17,821 nucleotides of DNA from Enterococcaceae bacterium (GCA_030150665.1 JASLFJ010000118.1:1-17821), one strand, 5' to 3'; shown: positions 1 to 7,222, numbered from the stretch's first letter. Notes: generated by a model from the sequence alone, not told the origin. Made by a program: numbers and translations.

Positions 1-1327
1 GACGATTTAAAGCATCAACTTCAATCTTTGCTTCTCGATCCTCAAAAGTAATGGCCCCTCTTTGTATTCTTTTCTTTTCTAAAATTTCATGAAGCTCTTT
101 CATATTCTTTAACATATTTTGGACATCTTTATCCTTTTTAAAAAGAACATCTTGATCGTTAAAAAATAGGTTCACTTCATCATAAGTTAATCGATAATTA
201 CTATTAATTACACTAGGTACAATCGAATAATGAAGGACATTTCCTTCTGTATTTATTTCCATCTCACAAGTTAATGCTAAGCGATCTTCATTAGGATTTA
301 AAGAACACATCCCATTAGAAAGTGCTCTTGGTAACATTGGAATGACTCGGTCCGTTAAATATACACTCGTTCCTCTTTTTAAGGCTTCCTGATCAAGCAA
401 ACTATCTTTTATAACATATTGAGCTACATCTGCAATATGTACACCTAGTAAATAATGTCCATTATCTAACATAGTCAAAGAAATAGCATCATCTAAATCT
501 TTAGCATCTGCTCCATCAATAGTTACAATCAATTGATCACGATAATCTTTTCGTTTAAAAGCTTCTTGATGAATATCTACTTCTGTTAAACGTGCTTCTG
601 CTTCTAATAATACAGACTCTGGAAATTCAATAGGTAGTTGAAATTTATGAATCGCAGATAAGATATCTACCCCTGGATCATTTTTATGTCCTAATGTTGT
701 TTTTAATAAGCCTTTAATGAAATGCGGAGATGCTTCATTAGGATATTCAATAATTTCCATAATACAAATAGTACCTAATTCAGGAGTATCTTTTGGCAAT
801 TCGATGATAATTCGGTAATCGCCTAATTTTTTATCTTGTGCGATTAACCGTCCTAAAGATATATTAGGATTTTCTTTAGTGCTAAAAATCTCAACAAGTT
901 CCCCAACAATTTGATGATTCTTCCGCTCGGTAATATGAATAATTATACCTTCTTGACTTTTGTTTGCGGTATGTGGTGTTGTTTTTTTTAATTGTATTTC
1001 AACAATATCCCCATCCATTGCGGTTAATGTATCTTGTTTTGCGATGAAGACATCATGATCCCAATCCGGAATACTAACAAACCCAAAACCACGTTCATTT
1101 TTCATAAATGTACCTTGAAGCTTTTGATCATGATCTTTCCACTGGATATATCCTTGAGATGTAAATACAATATCTCCATATTGTTCCATTTGAGCAATAG
1201 ATTGAATAAGCAGTGTATAATCTTCCGATGAATTTATATTTAAATATTCAGCAATTTCTTCAATCTTAAAAGCTTGTTCTTTATGTTTTTTTAAATATTT
1301 TTTAATTTGTTTTTTTATTTTTTTCAT
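1..1327 (-). CDS. rnr: Ribonuclease R (VacB family 3'-5' exoribonuclease), C-terminus beyond window edge
   Basis: Processive, hydrolytic 3'-5' exoribonuclease that degrades structured RNA, including rRNA fragments and mRNA handled by trans-translation. About 442 codons are visible from an ATG at 1327 and the frame stays open to base 1, so the rest of the RNB domain and the S1 domain lie outside. Residues 1-60 form a lysine-rich winged-helix-like start. Cold-shock-type domains follow (KNERGFGFVSIPDWDHDVFI near residue 80). The RNB catalytic core has DGADAKDLDDAIS from residue 271, supplying the metal-binding aspartates, then GVHIADVAQYV. The Shine-Dalgarno GGGAG overlaps the stop of the upstream esterase gene, and only 12 bases separate the two, so translational coupling is likely. 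The order secG-est-rnr is typical of Firmicutes, where smpB usually follows; here it would be outside the window. Confidence 0.95.
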   Translation of the reverse strand, partial: MKKIKKQIKKYLKKHKEQAFKIEEIAEYLNINSSEDYTLLIQSIAQMEQYGDIVFTSQGYIQWKDHDQKLQGTFMKNERGFGFVSIPDWDHDVFIAKQDTLTAMDGDIVEIQLKKTTPHTANKSQEGIIIHITERKNHQIVGELVEIFSTKENPNISLGRLIAQDKKLGDYRIIIELPKDTPELGTICIMEIIEYPNEASPHFIKGLLKTTLGHKNDPGVDILSAIHKFQLPIEFPESVLLEAEARLTEVDIHQEAFKRKDYRDQLIVTIDGADAKDLDDAISLTMLDNGHYLLGVHIADVAQYVIKDSLLDQEALKRGTSVYLTDRVIPMLPRALSNGMCSLNPNEDRLALTCEMEINTEGNVLHYSIVPSVINSNYRLTYDEVNLFFNDQDVLFKKDKDVQNMLKNMKELHEILEKKRIQRGAITFEDREAKIEVDALNR

Positions 1328-1339
1328 TCCTTCACTCCC

Positions 1340-2080
1340 TTACCAATCTAATGATTCTAAAAATAAATATACTTCTTCTTCTAATTGACGGTGTTCAACA
1401 CCAACAGTAATAACATGAGAACTTTTAGGAAAATAACTTGTCCATACATGAGATTTAGTAATCATACGTGCTGCATCATACATATTTTTTGCATCAAGTA
1501 ACTCATCTTGTCCTGATTGTGCTAAATATGTAGGAACTTCAATCTGTGCTAAACGATCATAAACATCTGTAATCCATAATTTCAACTCTTCTTGTTGCTT
1601 TCCTAATTGTTCTTGAATCCATATAAGTCGCTTCTGAATATCTTCATCGGAAATTCCTTGGCGATTTAACACATGAGTCGTATACCTTGAAAATGCAGGA
1701 ATTAAATTAAAATTACACTTAAAAGAAACTGGAGAAGAAAATGATCCTCCACCAATAATATGAGGATTATTTTTTGTTAACATATTTACCGCAAATAATC
1801 CTCCCATAGAAAGTCCTAAGATCGCTATTTTTTGATATCCCTCAGCACGCAACATATTAACAGCTTCTGTTACATCTTCTTCCCATTTTGTTAATGGGGT
1901 TGATACAATATCTTCTGGATCTTTGGTTTGATGTCCTGTAAAACACGGTGTGTAAACTGTATAATTTTTTCCTTCTAAAAACCGAGCCATCATACGAACA
2001 TCATTTGGACTTCCTGAATATGCATGTAATAAAATAACAGCTCTCTCTCCTGATTTAAATAAATGATTTTGACATGTCAT
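1340..2080 (-). CDS. est: Carboxylesterase, alpha/beta-hydrolase (Est30/YvaK-like)
   Basis: A 246-residue cytosolic alpha/beta-hydrolase expected to hydrolyse short-chain carboxylic esters; the physiological substrate is unknown. The visible catalytic machinery is the oxyanion-loop motif HAYSGSP (19-25), the nucleophile elbow GLSMGG with Ser91, an acid residue Asp192 in SGQDELLD, and His222 in SSHVI. There is no signal peptide. I chose the ATG at 2080 because AGGAAGA sits 8-9 bases upstream and the protein then starts like the family (MTCQNHLFKSGERAVILLHA). The frame continues open to a start at 2128, but that adds 16 residues lacking a good ribosome binding site. It is the middle gene of the secG-est-rnr cluster, but a terminator lies between secG and est. 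A TATAAT at 2114-2119 could be a separate -10, without a clear -35. Confidence 0.9.
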   Translation of the reverse strand: MTCQNHLFKSGERAVILLHAYSGSPNDVRMMARFLEGKNYTVYTPCFTGHQTKDPEDIVSTPLTKWEEDVTEAVNMLRAEGYQKIAILGLSMGGLFAVNMLTKNNPHIIGGGSFSSPVSFKCNFNLIPAFSRYTTHVLNRQGISDEDIQKRLIWIQEQLGKQQEELKLWITDVYDRLAQIEVPTYLAQSGQDELLDAKNMYDAARMITKSHVWTSYFPKSSHVITVGVEHRQLEEEVYLFLESLDW

Positions 2081-2146
2081 AATTATTTCTTCCTTTATCT
2101 TTTTTATATTTTTATTATAAATCATCATAAATTACTCGTGATATTC

Positions 2147-2181
2147 AAAAAAACCCTCCTGTTTTAAATAACAACAGGAGG
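2147..2181 (-). terminator. Intrinsic terminator after secG
   Basis: Read on the minus strand, a perfect 9-bp stem CCTCCTGTT/AACAGGAGG (2181-2173 with 2163-2155) has a 9-base loop and is followed by G and a run of seven T. It lies 16 bases past the secG stop and before est, so it should end or attenuate secG transcripts before the esterase gene. Confidence 0.85.
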
Positions 2182-2197
2182 ATATCTTTACTTTATA

Positions 2198-2434
2198 TTA
2201 TCTTGAAGACAAATATGCTAATAAAATACCAATAACAATCCAAACCGCTCCAAGAATCGCTGTTGTTCTTTGCATCACAGCTTCAAATCCACGAGCTTTT
2301 TGTTTTCCAAATAATTGATCTGCTCCTCCTGAAAAAGCACTTGCTGCACTATTTTGCTTACTTGGCTGCATCATAATTGAAATAACCATTAAAATCGATA
2401 CAATCATCATTAAGCCTAGTAAAAAATTATACAT
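2198..2434 (-). CDS. secG: SecG, protein-export membrane subunit
   Basis: A 78-residue subunit of the SecYEG translocon in the cytoplasmic membrane that assists SecA-driven export. It has the family architecture: a first hydrophobic helix at about residues 3-22, a short cytoplasmic linker with the conserved stretch SAFSGGADQLFGKQKARGFE (about 33-52), and a second hydrophobic helix at about 58-75. Length is normal for Firmicute SecG (about 75-80). The ATG at 2434 has an ideal AAGGAGG six bases upstream. It is the first gene of the secG-est-rnr cluster and is followed by its own terminator. Confidence 0.95.
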   Translation of the reverse strand: MYNFLLGLMMIVSILMVISIMMQPSKQNSAASAFSGGADQLFGKQKARGFEAVMQRTTAILGAVWIVIGILLAYLSSR

Positions 2435-2477
2435 ACTATTCCTCCTTAAATCTATAATACATCATACTATCTTGTTT

Positions 2478-2483
2478 ATTATA
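2478..2483 (-). promoter_or_regulatory. Possible -10 element of the secG promoter
   Basis: TATAAT on the minus strand, about 44 bases before the secG start. No convincing -35 is found 16-18 bases upstream (only CAAAAT at 2506-2501), so this is a weak call made from the -10 and its position. Confidence 0.3.
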
Positions 2484-2700
2484 ACATAAAAATAATATTT
2501 ATTTTGAGAAATATAACTAATATTAAAAAAATAATATGAATAATGACATCTTTAACAAAAAAATATATGCCTATTTATAGGCAAATCTTCGATACACCTC
2601 ATTATTTTAAATGTATAATCTAACAATCTTTTAACAATTGCTGAAATACCTATTTCTTACCTGTAAATCCCAAAATTTAATAAAAATTTAAAAAATAGGT
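2484..2700. other. AT-rich intergenic stretch between secG and the mgtA promoter
   Basis: No ORF with a ribosome binding site is seen here. The only structure noticed is a small palindrome GCCTAT-TT-ATAGGC at 2569-2582. It has an A-run on its left (T-run if read on the minus strand) separated from the stem by several bases, so it is a poor terminator. The last 30 bases before 2701 are almost purely A/T and may act as an UP element for the following promoter. Confidence 0.5.
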
Positions 2701-2729
2701 TTGACAATAATATAAGCCTATGCTACACT
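2701..2729 (+). promoter_or_regulatory. SigA-type promoter of the M-box/mgtA transcript
   Basis: Consensus -35 TTGACA (2701-2706), a 17-base spacer, and -10 TACACT (2724-2729) preceded by TGC, an extended -10. Transcription should start near 2735-2737, about 30 bases before the riboswitch aptamer. Very A/T-rich DNA lies immediately upstream. This is the strongest promoter match in the window. Confidence 0.85.
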
Positions 2730-2764
2730 CATCCTTGGAAATTTAAATAAAACATTGAATAGAT

Positions 2765-2925
2765 TTGTTAGGTGAGGCTCCTATACAAACATAGGCTACT
2801 GCCCAAAAATGTCGAGAGACACCAATGGGTAGAACAGGAACTGTCGAGATAAGGCTTTTCTTAAGGTAGCTAAAAATACTTCAAAGTATTTTTTACGTTG
2901 TATAGTGTCAAAGCTCAACGATGAG
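2765..2925 (+). promoter_or_regulatory. M-box (ykoK leader) Mg2+ riboswitch aptamer
   Basis: The sequence follows the M-box consensus block by block: GTTAGGTGAGGCTCCTATA at 2767-2785, CTACTGCCCAAAAATGTCGA at 2796-2815, CACCAATGGGT at 2820-2830, then ATAAGG at 2849-2854, and GCTCAACGATGAGAGA at 2913-2928. Visible helices are P1 (TTGTT 2765-2769 with AACGA 2917-2921), P2 (CTATACAA 2781-2788 with TTGTATAG 2898-2905) and a species-variable hairpin AAAAATACT/AGTATTTTT (2872-2893). M-box aptamers bind several Mg2+ ions and usually switch expression off when Mg2+ is plentiful. Its position before a magnesium-transport ATPase agrees with this. Bases 2845-2858 can instead pair with the 5' arm of the downstream terminator. 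Confidence 0.95.
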
Positions 2926-3047
2926 AGACTGTAGCTATGTTTTGATATTGTAAAAGAACATTATAAAAATTATGTTTATATTTAATTTAATGATGAAACT
3001 TGATTCTTATTCTTTTGCATCTAGAAATATCAAAATACAGTATTCAT

Positions 3048-3090
3048 AGAGCCTTATCTTGTTGCTTACTCCCAAGATAAGGCTCTTTTT
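3048..3090 (+). terminator. Riboswitch-controlled intrinsic terminator (M-box expression platform)
   Basis: A perfect 14-bp stem, AGAGCCTTATCTTG (3048-3061) with CAAGATAAGGCTCT (3073-3086), with an 11-base loop, running into TTTTT (3086-3090). It lies about 120 bases after the aptamer and about 160 before the mgtA start. The whole 5' arm is also complementary to aptamer bases 2845-2858 (14 bp, two of them G-U), which provides a ready antiterminator. High Mg2+ would fold the aptamer and leave the terminator free to form; low Mg2+ would favour antitermination. The alternative pairing is read from sequence; the direction of control is inferred from the family. Confidence 0.93.
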
Positions 3091-3132
3091 ATCTAACAAA
3101 ATCAAATCTGATTCGAGAAAGGATTGTTTTTT

Positions 3133-3186
3133 ATGGACGACCATGAATGTAGACTCAAACAGATAGGATTTAGTACTGTAATATAG
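3133..3186 (+). CDS. Candidate 17-codon leader peptide upstream of mgtA
   Basis: The small ORF reads MDDHECRLKQIGFSTVI and ends with TAG. It starts with ATG nine bases after AAAGGA (3118-3123), a ribosome binding site as good as that of mgtA. It lies after the riboswitch terminator, so it is present only on read-through transcripts. The N-terminus is acidic (MDDHE). Its last codons (3162-3172) form one arm of an 11-bp hairpin with 3198-3208, and the stop codon falls in that hairpin's loop. Salmonella and E. coli have a 17-codon leader, mgtL, before mgtA, with an acidic and proline-rich start that destabilises ribosomes at low Mg2+. The resemblance in length, place and acidic start is suggestive, but there is no sequence homology that I can claim. 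A chance ORF is possible. Confidence 0.45.
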   Translation: MDDHECRLKQIGFSTVI

Positions 3187-3245
3187 ATATTTATGATTAA
3201 ATCCTATCATTAACATATTACGTACATCAAGAAAGGTAGGATTTT
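3162..3245 (+). promoter_or_regulatory. Mutually exclusive helices controlling the mgtA ribosome binding site (proposed)
   Basis: GATAGGATTTA (3162-3172, end of the leader ORF) and TAAATCCTATC (3198-3208) are perfect reverse complements, 11 bp with a 25-base loop. The same downstream arm also pairs with the mgtA ribosome binding region: AAATCCTATC (3199-3208) with GGTAGGATTT (3235-3244), 10 bp including one G-U. The two helices cannot coexist. A ribosome finishing the leader ORF would cover the first arm and let the second helix mask the mgtA Shine-Dalgarno. A ribosome that stalls or falls off early would leave the first arm free, so the Shine-Dalgarno stays open. The pairings are directly visible; the regulatory logic is inference. 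Confidence 0.5.
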
Positions 3246-3248
3246 ATT

Positions 3249-5915
3249 ATGACAGAAAAAAAAGGAATGCATGCTCAAGAGCAAAATCTTATTTATCATT
3301 TTGCAGCAAGTAATCAAGTTCAAAAAGTATTAAATAGATTTTCATCATCACTCCATGGTCTAGATGATTATGCTATTGAAAAGTCTCGAAATACGTATGG
3401 AAAAAATGTTATTACTCAAGATAAAAATACTTCATTTATAAAAAAACTATTTCAAGCGTATATTACACCATTTACTATGGTTCTTCTCTGCCTTGCTATT
3501 ATTTCATTTATTACCGATTATGTGATTGTTCCAGTAGAAGAACGTGAATTGTTTGGTGTTATCATTATTTTAGTTATGGTATTTATCAGCGGAAGTTTAA
3601 CATTATTTCAATCCGTTAAATCAAGTAAAGCAGCCGAAAAACTATCATCAATGGTAGAAGTCACAGCAACAGTTTCAAGACGAGGTAAAGAAAAAATTGA
3701 AATTCCTATTGATGAGATTGTCTGTGGAGATATTGTTCATCTATCTGCTGGGGATATGATTCCTGCTGATATTCGTTTAGTACAAGCTAAAGACTTATTT
3801 GTAAGTCAATCTGCAATGACTGGTGAAAGTCATCCTATTGAAAAATTTTCTCACATTACAGAGACAAAAAATCAAGCAGTCACTGATTTTCAAAATATGG
3901 TTTACATGGGTAGCAATGTGATCAGTGGTGCTGCAACAGGTATTGTTGTTGCTGTTGGAGATGATACTTTATTTGGTAATATTGCTAAAGATGTTAGTAA
4001 AGAAAAAGAAGATACAAGTTTTGAAAAAGGAATTCGTTCAACTTCTTGGTTATTAATTCGTTTTATGTTGCTTATGGTTCCTGCGGTTATGTTAATTAAT
4101 GGATTTACTAAAGGAGACTGGGTTGAATCATTCTTATTTGGTCTTTCTGTAGCTGTTGGTCTAACACCTGAGATGTTACCGATGATTGTCACTACAAACT
4201 TAGTTAAAGGTGCCTCCAGCATGGCTAAAAAAGGTACCGTTATTAAAAATATTAACTCGATTCAAAATTTTGGAGCTATTGATGTCTTATGTACCGATAA
4301 AACAGGAACATTAACCCAAGATAAGATTGTTTTAGAATATCACCTAGATCTTCATGGTGAAGAAGATGAACGTGTTTTAAAATATGCATTTTTCAATAGT
4401 TTCTATCAAACAGGTCTTAAAAACTTAATGGATGTAGCTATCATTGAAGCTGCAGAAAAAAATCTATCTATTCCAACAAATCACTATAAAAAAATTGATG
4501 AGATCCCCTTTGATTTTCAACGTCGTCGTATGAGTGTTATTATTGAAAATCAAGAAGGCACAAGACAAATTATTACTAAAGGCGCTGTGGAAGAAATGTT
4601 AAACATTTCTAGCCATATAGAATATGATCAAAAGATTTTACCATTAACAGAAGATATGAAACGTAAATTAATGCATACTGTTGATCGCTTAAATAAAGAT
4701 GGACTACGTGTTGTTGCAGTTGCTTATAAAGAAAATCCAGATACATCTGAAGAATTTTCTATTAAAGATGAGAGTAATATGATCTTAATGGGTTATTTAG
4801 CCTTTTTAGATCCACCTAAAGAAACAACAAAACCTGCACTGGAAGCCTTAAATAGACATGGTGTCGGTGTTAAAGTACTAACCGGAGATAATGCTTTAGT
4901 TACAAAAGCAGTATGTGAACAAGTAGGCATTAATGCTGATCATATTGTTTTAGGTCAAGATATTGAACACTTATCAGATCAAGAGTTAGGAAAACTTGCA
5001 CAACAACGTGATATTTTTGTTAAATTATCTCCCCAACAAAAAACAAGAATTGTTAAAGTATTAAGAGAACAAGGCCAAACCGTAGGATTTATGGGAGATG
5101 GTATTAACGATGCCCCTGCCATGAAAGAAGCTGATGTTGGTATTTCTGTAGATACTGCTGTAGATATTGCTAAAGAGTCTGCAGATGTAATCTTATTAGA
5201 AAAAGATCTTATGATTTTAGAACAAGGTATTTTATCTGGAAGAAAAATTTTCGGAAATATTATGAAATATATTAAAATGACGGCAAGTTCTAACTTCGGA
5301 AATATGTTTTCTGTTCTTGTTGCCAGCATTTTCTTACCATTTTTACCAATGTTACCTATCCAAATTCTATTTTTAAACTTAATCTATGATATTTCATGTG
5401 TTTCTATCCCTTGGGATAATATGGATGAAGAATATTTAGAAAAACCAAGAAAATGGGATGCTTCTTCTATGAGCTCATTTATGATTTGGCTTGGACCTAC
5501 AAGTTCTATTTTTGATATTACGACATACTTACTAATGTACTTTGTTATTTGTCCACAAATCTTAGGCGGTAGCTACCATACTCTTTCTACAGAACAACAA
5601 TTAGTGTTTATTGCTTTATTCCAAGCAGGATGGTTCATTGAGTCATTATGGTCACAAACACTGGTAATTCATGCCTTAAGAACACCAAAAGTACCATTCT
5701 TACAAAGTAATGCTTCTTTCGCTGTAACATCCATTACCGCATTAGGAATTGCTATTGGTACCATTTTACCCTATACAAACTTTGGTAAAGAGTTAGGTAT
5801 GCTACCTCTACCAGGTACTTTCTTTATTTGGTTACTCATAACAATTATCGCTTACTTAACATTAGTAACATTCATCAAACAACTATATATGAGACGTTTT
5901 GGTGAATTACTATAA
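3249..5915 (+). CDS. mgtA: Magnesium-transporting P-type ATPase (MgtA/MgtB family, P3B)
   Basis: Membrane pump that imports Mg2+ at the expense of ATP under magnesium limitation. Length is 888 residues, normal for MgtA. Visible landmarks are an N-terminal cytoplasmic segment, paired hydrophobic helices at about 70-120, the actuator motif TGES (191-194), the transmembrane-4 motif LTPEMLP (305-311) typical of this subfamily, the phosphorylation site DKTGT with Asp350, KGA of the nucleotide-binding domain, MGDGINDAP (615-623), and several C-terminal membrane helices from about 680 to 880. The ATG at 3249 follows GAAAGGTAGG by eight bases. It is a single-gene transcript under an M-box riboswitch and possibly a leader peptide, and is closed by a terminator at 5936-5965. 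No key residue is missing. Confidence 0.96.
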   Translation: MTEKKGMHAQEQNLIYHFAASNQVQKVLNRFSSSLHGLDDYAIEKSRNTYGKNVITQDKNTSFIKKLFQAYITPFTMVLLCLAIISFITDYVIVPVEERELFGVIIILVMVFISGSLTLFQSVKSSKAAEKLSSMVEVTATVSRRGKEKIEIPIDEIVCGDIVHLSAGDMIPADIRLVQAKDLFVSQSAMTGESHPIEKFSHITETKNQAVTDFQNMVYMGSNVISGAATGIVVAVGDDTLFGNIAKDVSKEKEDTSFEKGIRSTSWLLIRFMLLMVPAVMLINGFTKGDWVESFLFGLSVAVGLTPEMLPMIVTTNLVKGASSMAKKGTVIKNINSIQNFGAIDVLCTDKTGTLTQDKIVLEYHLDLHGEEDERVLKYAFFNSFYQTGLKNLMDVAIIEAAEKNLSIPTNHYKKIDEIPFDFQRRRMSVIIENQEGTRQIITKGAVEEMLNISSHIEYDQKILPLTEDMKRKLMHTVDRLNKDGLRVVAVAYKENPDTSEEFSIKDESNMILMGYLAFLDPPKETTKPALEALNRHGVGVKVLTGDNALVTKAVCEQVGINADHIVLGQDIEHLSDQELGKLAQQRDIFVKLSPQQKTRIVKVLREQGQTVGFMGDGINDAPAMKEADVGISVDTAVDIAKESADVILLEKDLMILEQGILSGRKIFGNIMKYIKMTASSNFGNMFSVLVASIFLPFLPMLPIQILFLNLIYDISCVSIPWDNMDEEYLEKPRKWDASSMSSFMIWLGPTSSIFDITTYLLMYFVICPQILGGSYHTLSTEQQLVFIALFQAGWFIESLWSQTLVIHALRTPKVPFLQSNASFAVTSITALGIAIGTILPYTNFGKELGMLPLPGTFFIWLLITIIAYLTLVTFIKQLYMRRFGELL

Positions 5916-5935
5916 TAAATTACTATAATCAAGCT

Positions 5936-5965
5936 AAAAAAAGAGCAGTGGACTGCTCTTTTTTT
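5936..5965 (+). terminator. Intrinsic terminator after mgtA
   Basis: AAAAAAAGAGCAGT (5936-5949) and ACTGCTCTTTTTTT (5952-5965) are perfect reverse complements around GG. The GC-containing stem is followed by a T-run 21 bases past the mgtA stop. The A-run on the left means it could also work from the other strand. Confidence 0.9.
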
Positions 5966-6000
5966 GTAACTTAAGCTCTTTTAACGCTATATATTTAACA

Positions 6001-6047
6001 AAAAGCTTCTTAAAATAACTGTAATTACGTTATCTTAAGAAGCTTTT
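6001..6047 (-). terminator. Intrinsic terminator after sigA (bidirectional shape)
   Basis: Long hairpin: 19-base arms 6001-6019 and 6029-6047 pair with a single mismatch (6014/6034) around a 9-base loop. Read on the minus strand it ends GAAGC followed by TTTTTG, about 40 bases after the sigA stop. It separates the convergent mgtA and sigA transcripts and, with its T-run on the plus strand, may back up the mgtA terminator. Confidence 0.85.
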
Positions 6048-6088
6048 ATTTTATATAATATAAGTAAAAAATATACTCCTGATCATAA

Positions 6089-7183
6089 TTATTCTAAAAA
6101 GTCTTTTAATTGTTTAGAACGAGATGGATGTCTTAATTTGCGAAGTGCTTTCGCCTCAATTTGTCGAATACGCTCTCTAGTGACACCAAATACTTTGCCT
6201 ACTTCCTCTAATGTGCGACTCTTACCATCATCTAAACCAAAACGTAATCGAAGCACATTTTCTTCTCGATCTGTTAATGTATCTAATACACTTTCTAACT
6301 GTTCTTTCAACAATTCATAAGCAGCATGATCGACAGGACTGGTTGCATCTTGATCTTCAATGAAGTCACCTAAATGTGAATCATCTTCTTCACCAATAGG
6401 TGTTTCTAAAGAAACGGGCTCCTGAGCAATTTTTAAAATTTCTCTCACTTTTTCTGGTGATAAATCCATCTCTGCTCCAATTTCTTCAGGGGTTGGTTCT
6501 CGACCTAAATCTTGTAATAATTGACGCTGAATACGTACTAACTTATTAATGGTCTCAACCATGTGTACTGGAATTCTAATCGTTCTTGCTTGATCTGCAA
6601 TCGCACGAGTAATCGCTTGACGAATCCACCAAGTTGCATACGTTGAAAATTTGAATCCTTTTTGATAATCAAATTTTTCAACTGCCTTCATAAGCCCCAT
6701 ATTACCTTCTTGAATTAAATCTAAAAACTGCATTCCTCGTCCTACATAGCGCTTTGCAATACTTACAACGAGTCGTAAATTTGCTTCTGCTAATCGCTGT
6801 TTTGCTTCTTGATCGCCTTGTTCAATACGTAAAGCAAGCGCTACTTCTTCTTCTGCAGTTAATAAAGGCACTCTACCAATTTCTTTTAAATACATACGAA
6901 CTGGGTCATTAATTTTAACACCCGATGGTGCTGATAAGTCTTCTAATTCTTTTTCATCAACTTTTTCTAAAGCAAGACTATGTTCACTAGGTTCACCATG
7001 TTCATCAACAACACTAATCCCTTGATCTTCAATTTGTTGAATTAACTGATCCATTGCATCAGCATCTAAAGAATAAGGCGTTGCTAGATGATTAGTTAAA
7101 TCATCATATAATACCTCGCCTTTAGATTTGTTTTCCTTAATAAACTCTAGAACAGCTTCTTGATACGATTGTTTTTTTTCCAT
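6089..7183 (-). CDS. sigA: Primary sigma factor SigA/RpoD
   Basis: Housekeeping sigma-70 factor that directs RNA polymerase to -10/-35 promoters. From the ATG at 7183 the protein has 364 residues, the usual length for Firmicute SigA with a short region 1.1. Region 1.2 begins at DPVRMYLKEIG (93-103). Regions 2.1-2.4 span LRLVVSIAKRYVGRGMQFLDLIQEGNMGL to FSTYATWWIRQAITRAIADQARTIRIP (136-205). Region 3 follows at about 206-270. Region 4 contains DTLTDREENVLRLRFGL and the helix-turn-helix TLEEVGKVFGVTRERIRQIE (324-343). The start is set by AAGGAG seven bases upstream; the open frame extends nine codons further to 7210 without a better site. It follows dnaG by 74 bases, the classic dnaG-sigA pairing, and has its own promoter in that gap. 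Confidence 0.97.
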   Translation of the reverse strand: MEKKQSYQEAVLEFIKENKSKGEVLYDDLTNHLATPYSLDADAMDQLIQQIEDQGISVVDEHGEPSEHSLALEKVDEKELEDLSAPSGVKINDPVRMYLKEIGRVPLLTAEEEVALALRIEQGDQEAKQRLAEANLRLVVSIAKRYVGRGMQFLDLIQEGNMGLMKAVEKFDYQKGFKFSTYATWWIRQAITRAIADQARTIRIPVHMVETINKLVRIQRQLLQDLGREPTPEEIGAEMDLSPEKVREILKIAQEPVSLETPIGEEDDSHLGDFIEDQDATSPVDHAAYELLKEQLESVLDTLTDREENVLRLRFGLDDGKSRTLEEVGKVFGVTRERIRQIEAKALRKLRHPSRSKQLKDFLE

Positions 7184-7222
7184 AAAAAAACTCCTTTTTA
7201 TTAAATCCAACCTTATATATAT

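Noticed and set aside
1034..1231. 65-residue plus-strand ORF within rnr
   Set aside because: Lies antisense to well-conserved RNase R coding sequence, with no ribosome binding site; a shadow frame.
2569..2582. Small palindrome GCCTAT-TT-ATAGGC as a terminator
   Set aside because: Short stem, T-run separated from it by several bases, and no gene ending nearby on the appropriate strand.
2872..2893. Hairpin AAAAATACT/AGTATTTTT with T-run inside the M-box, terminator-like
   Set aside because: It is an A-T-only stem placed where M-box aptamers carry a variable hairpin, so it is part of the aptamer rather than a terminator.
3007..3216. 69-residue minus-strand ORF across the mgtA leader
   Set aside because: It overlaps the riboswitch terminator and leader switch on the opposite strand, has no ribosome binding site and no recognisable protein features; its length is explained by the structured leader.
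3902..5329. Two minus-strand ORFs (about 106 and 116 residues) inside mgtA
   Set aside because: Antisense to conserved P-type ATPase motifs, with low-complexity translations and no start signals.
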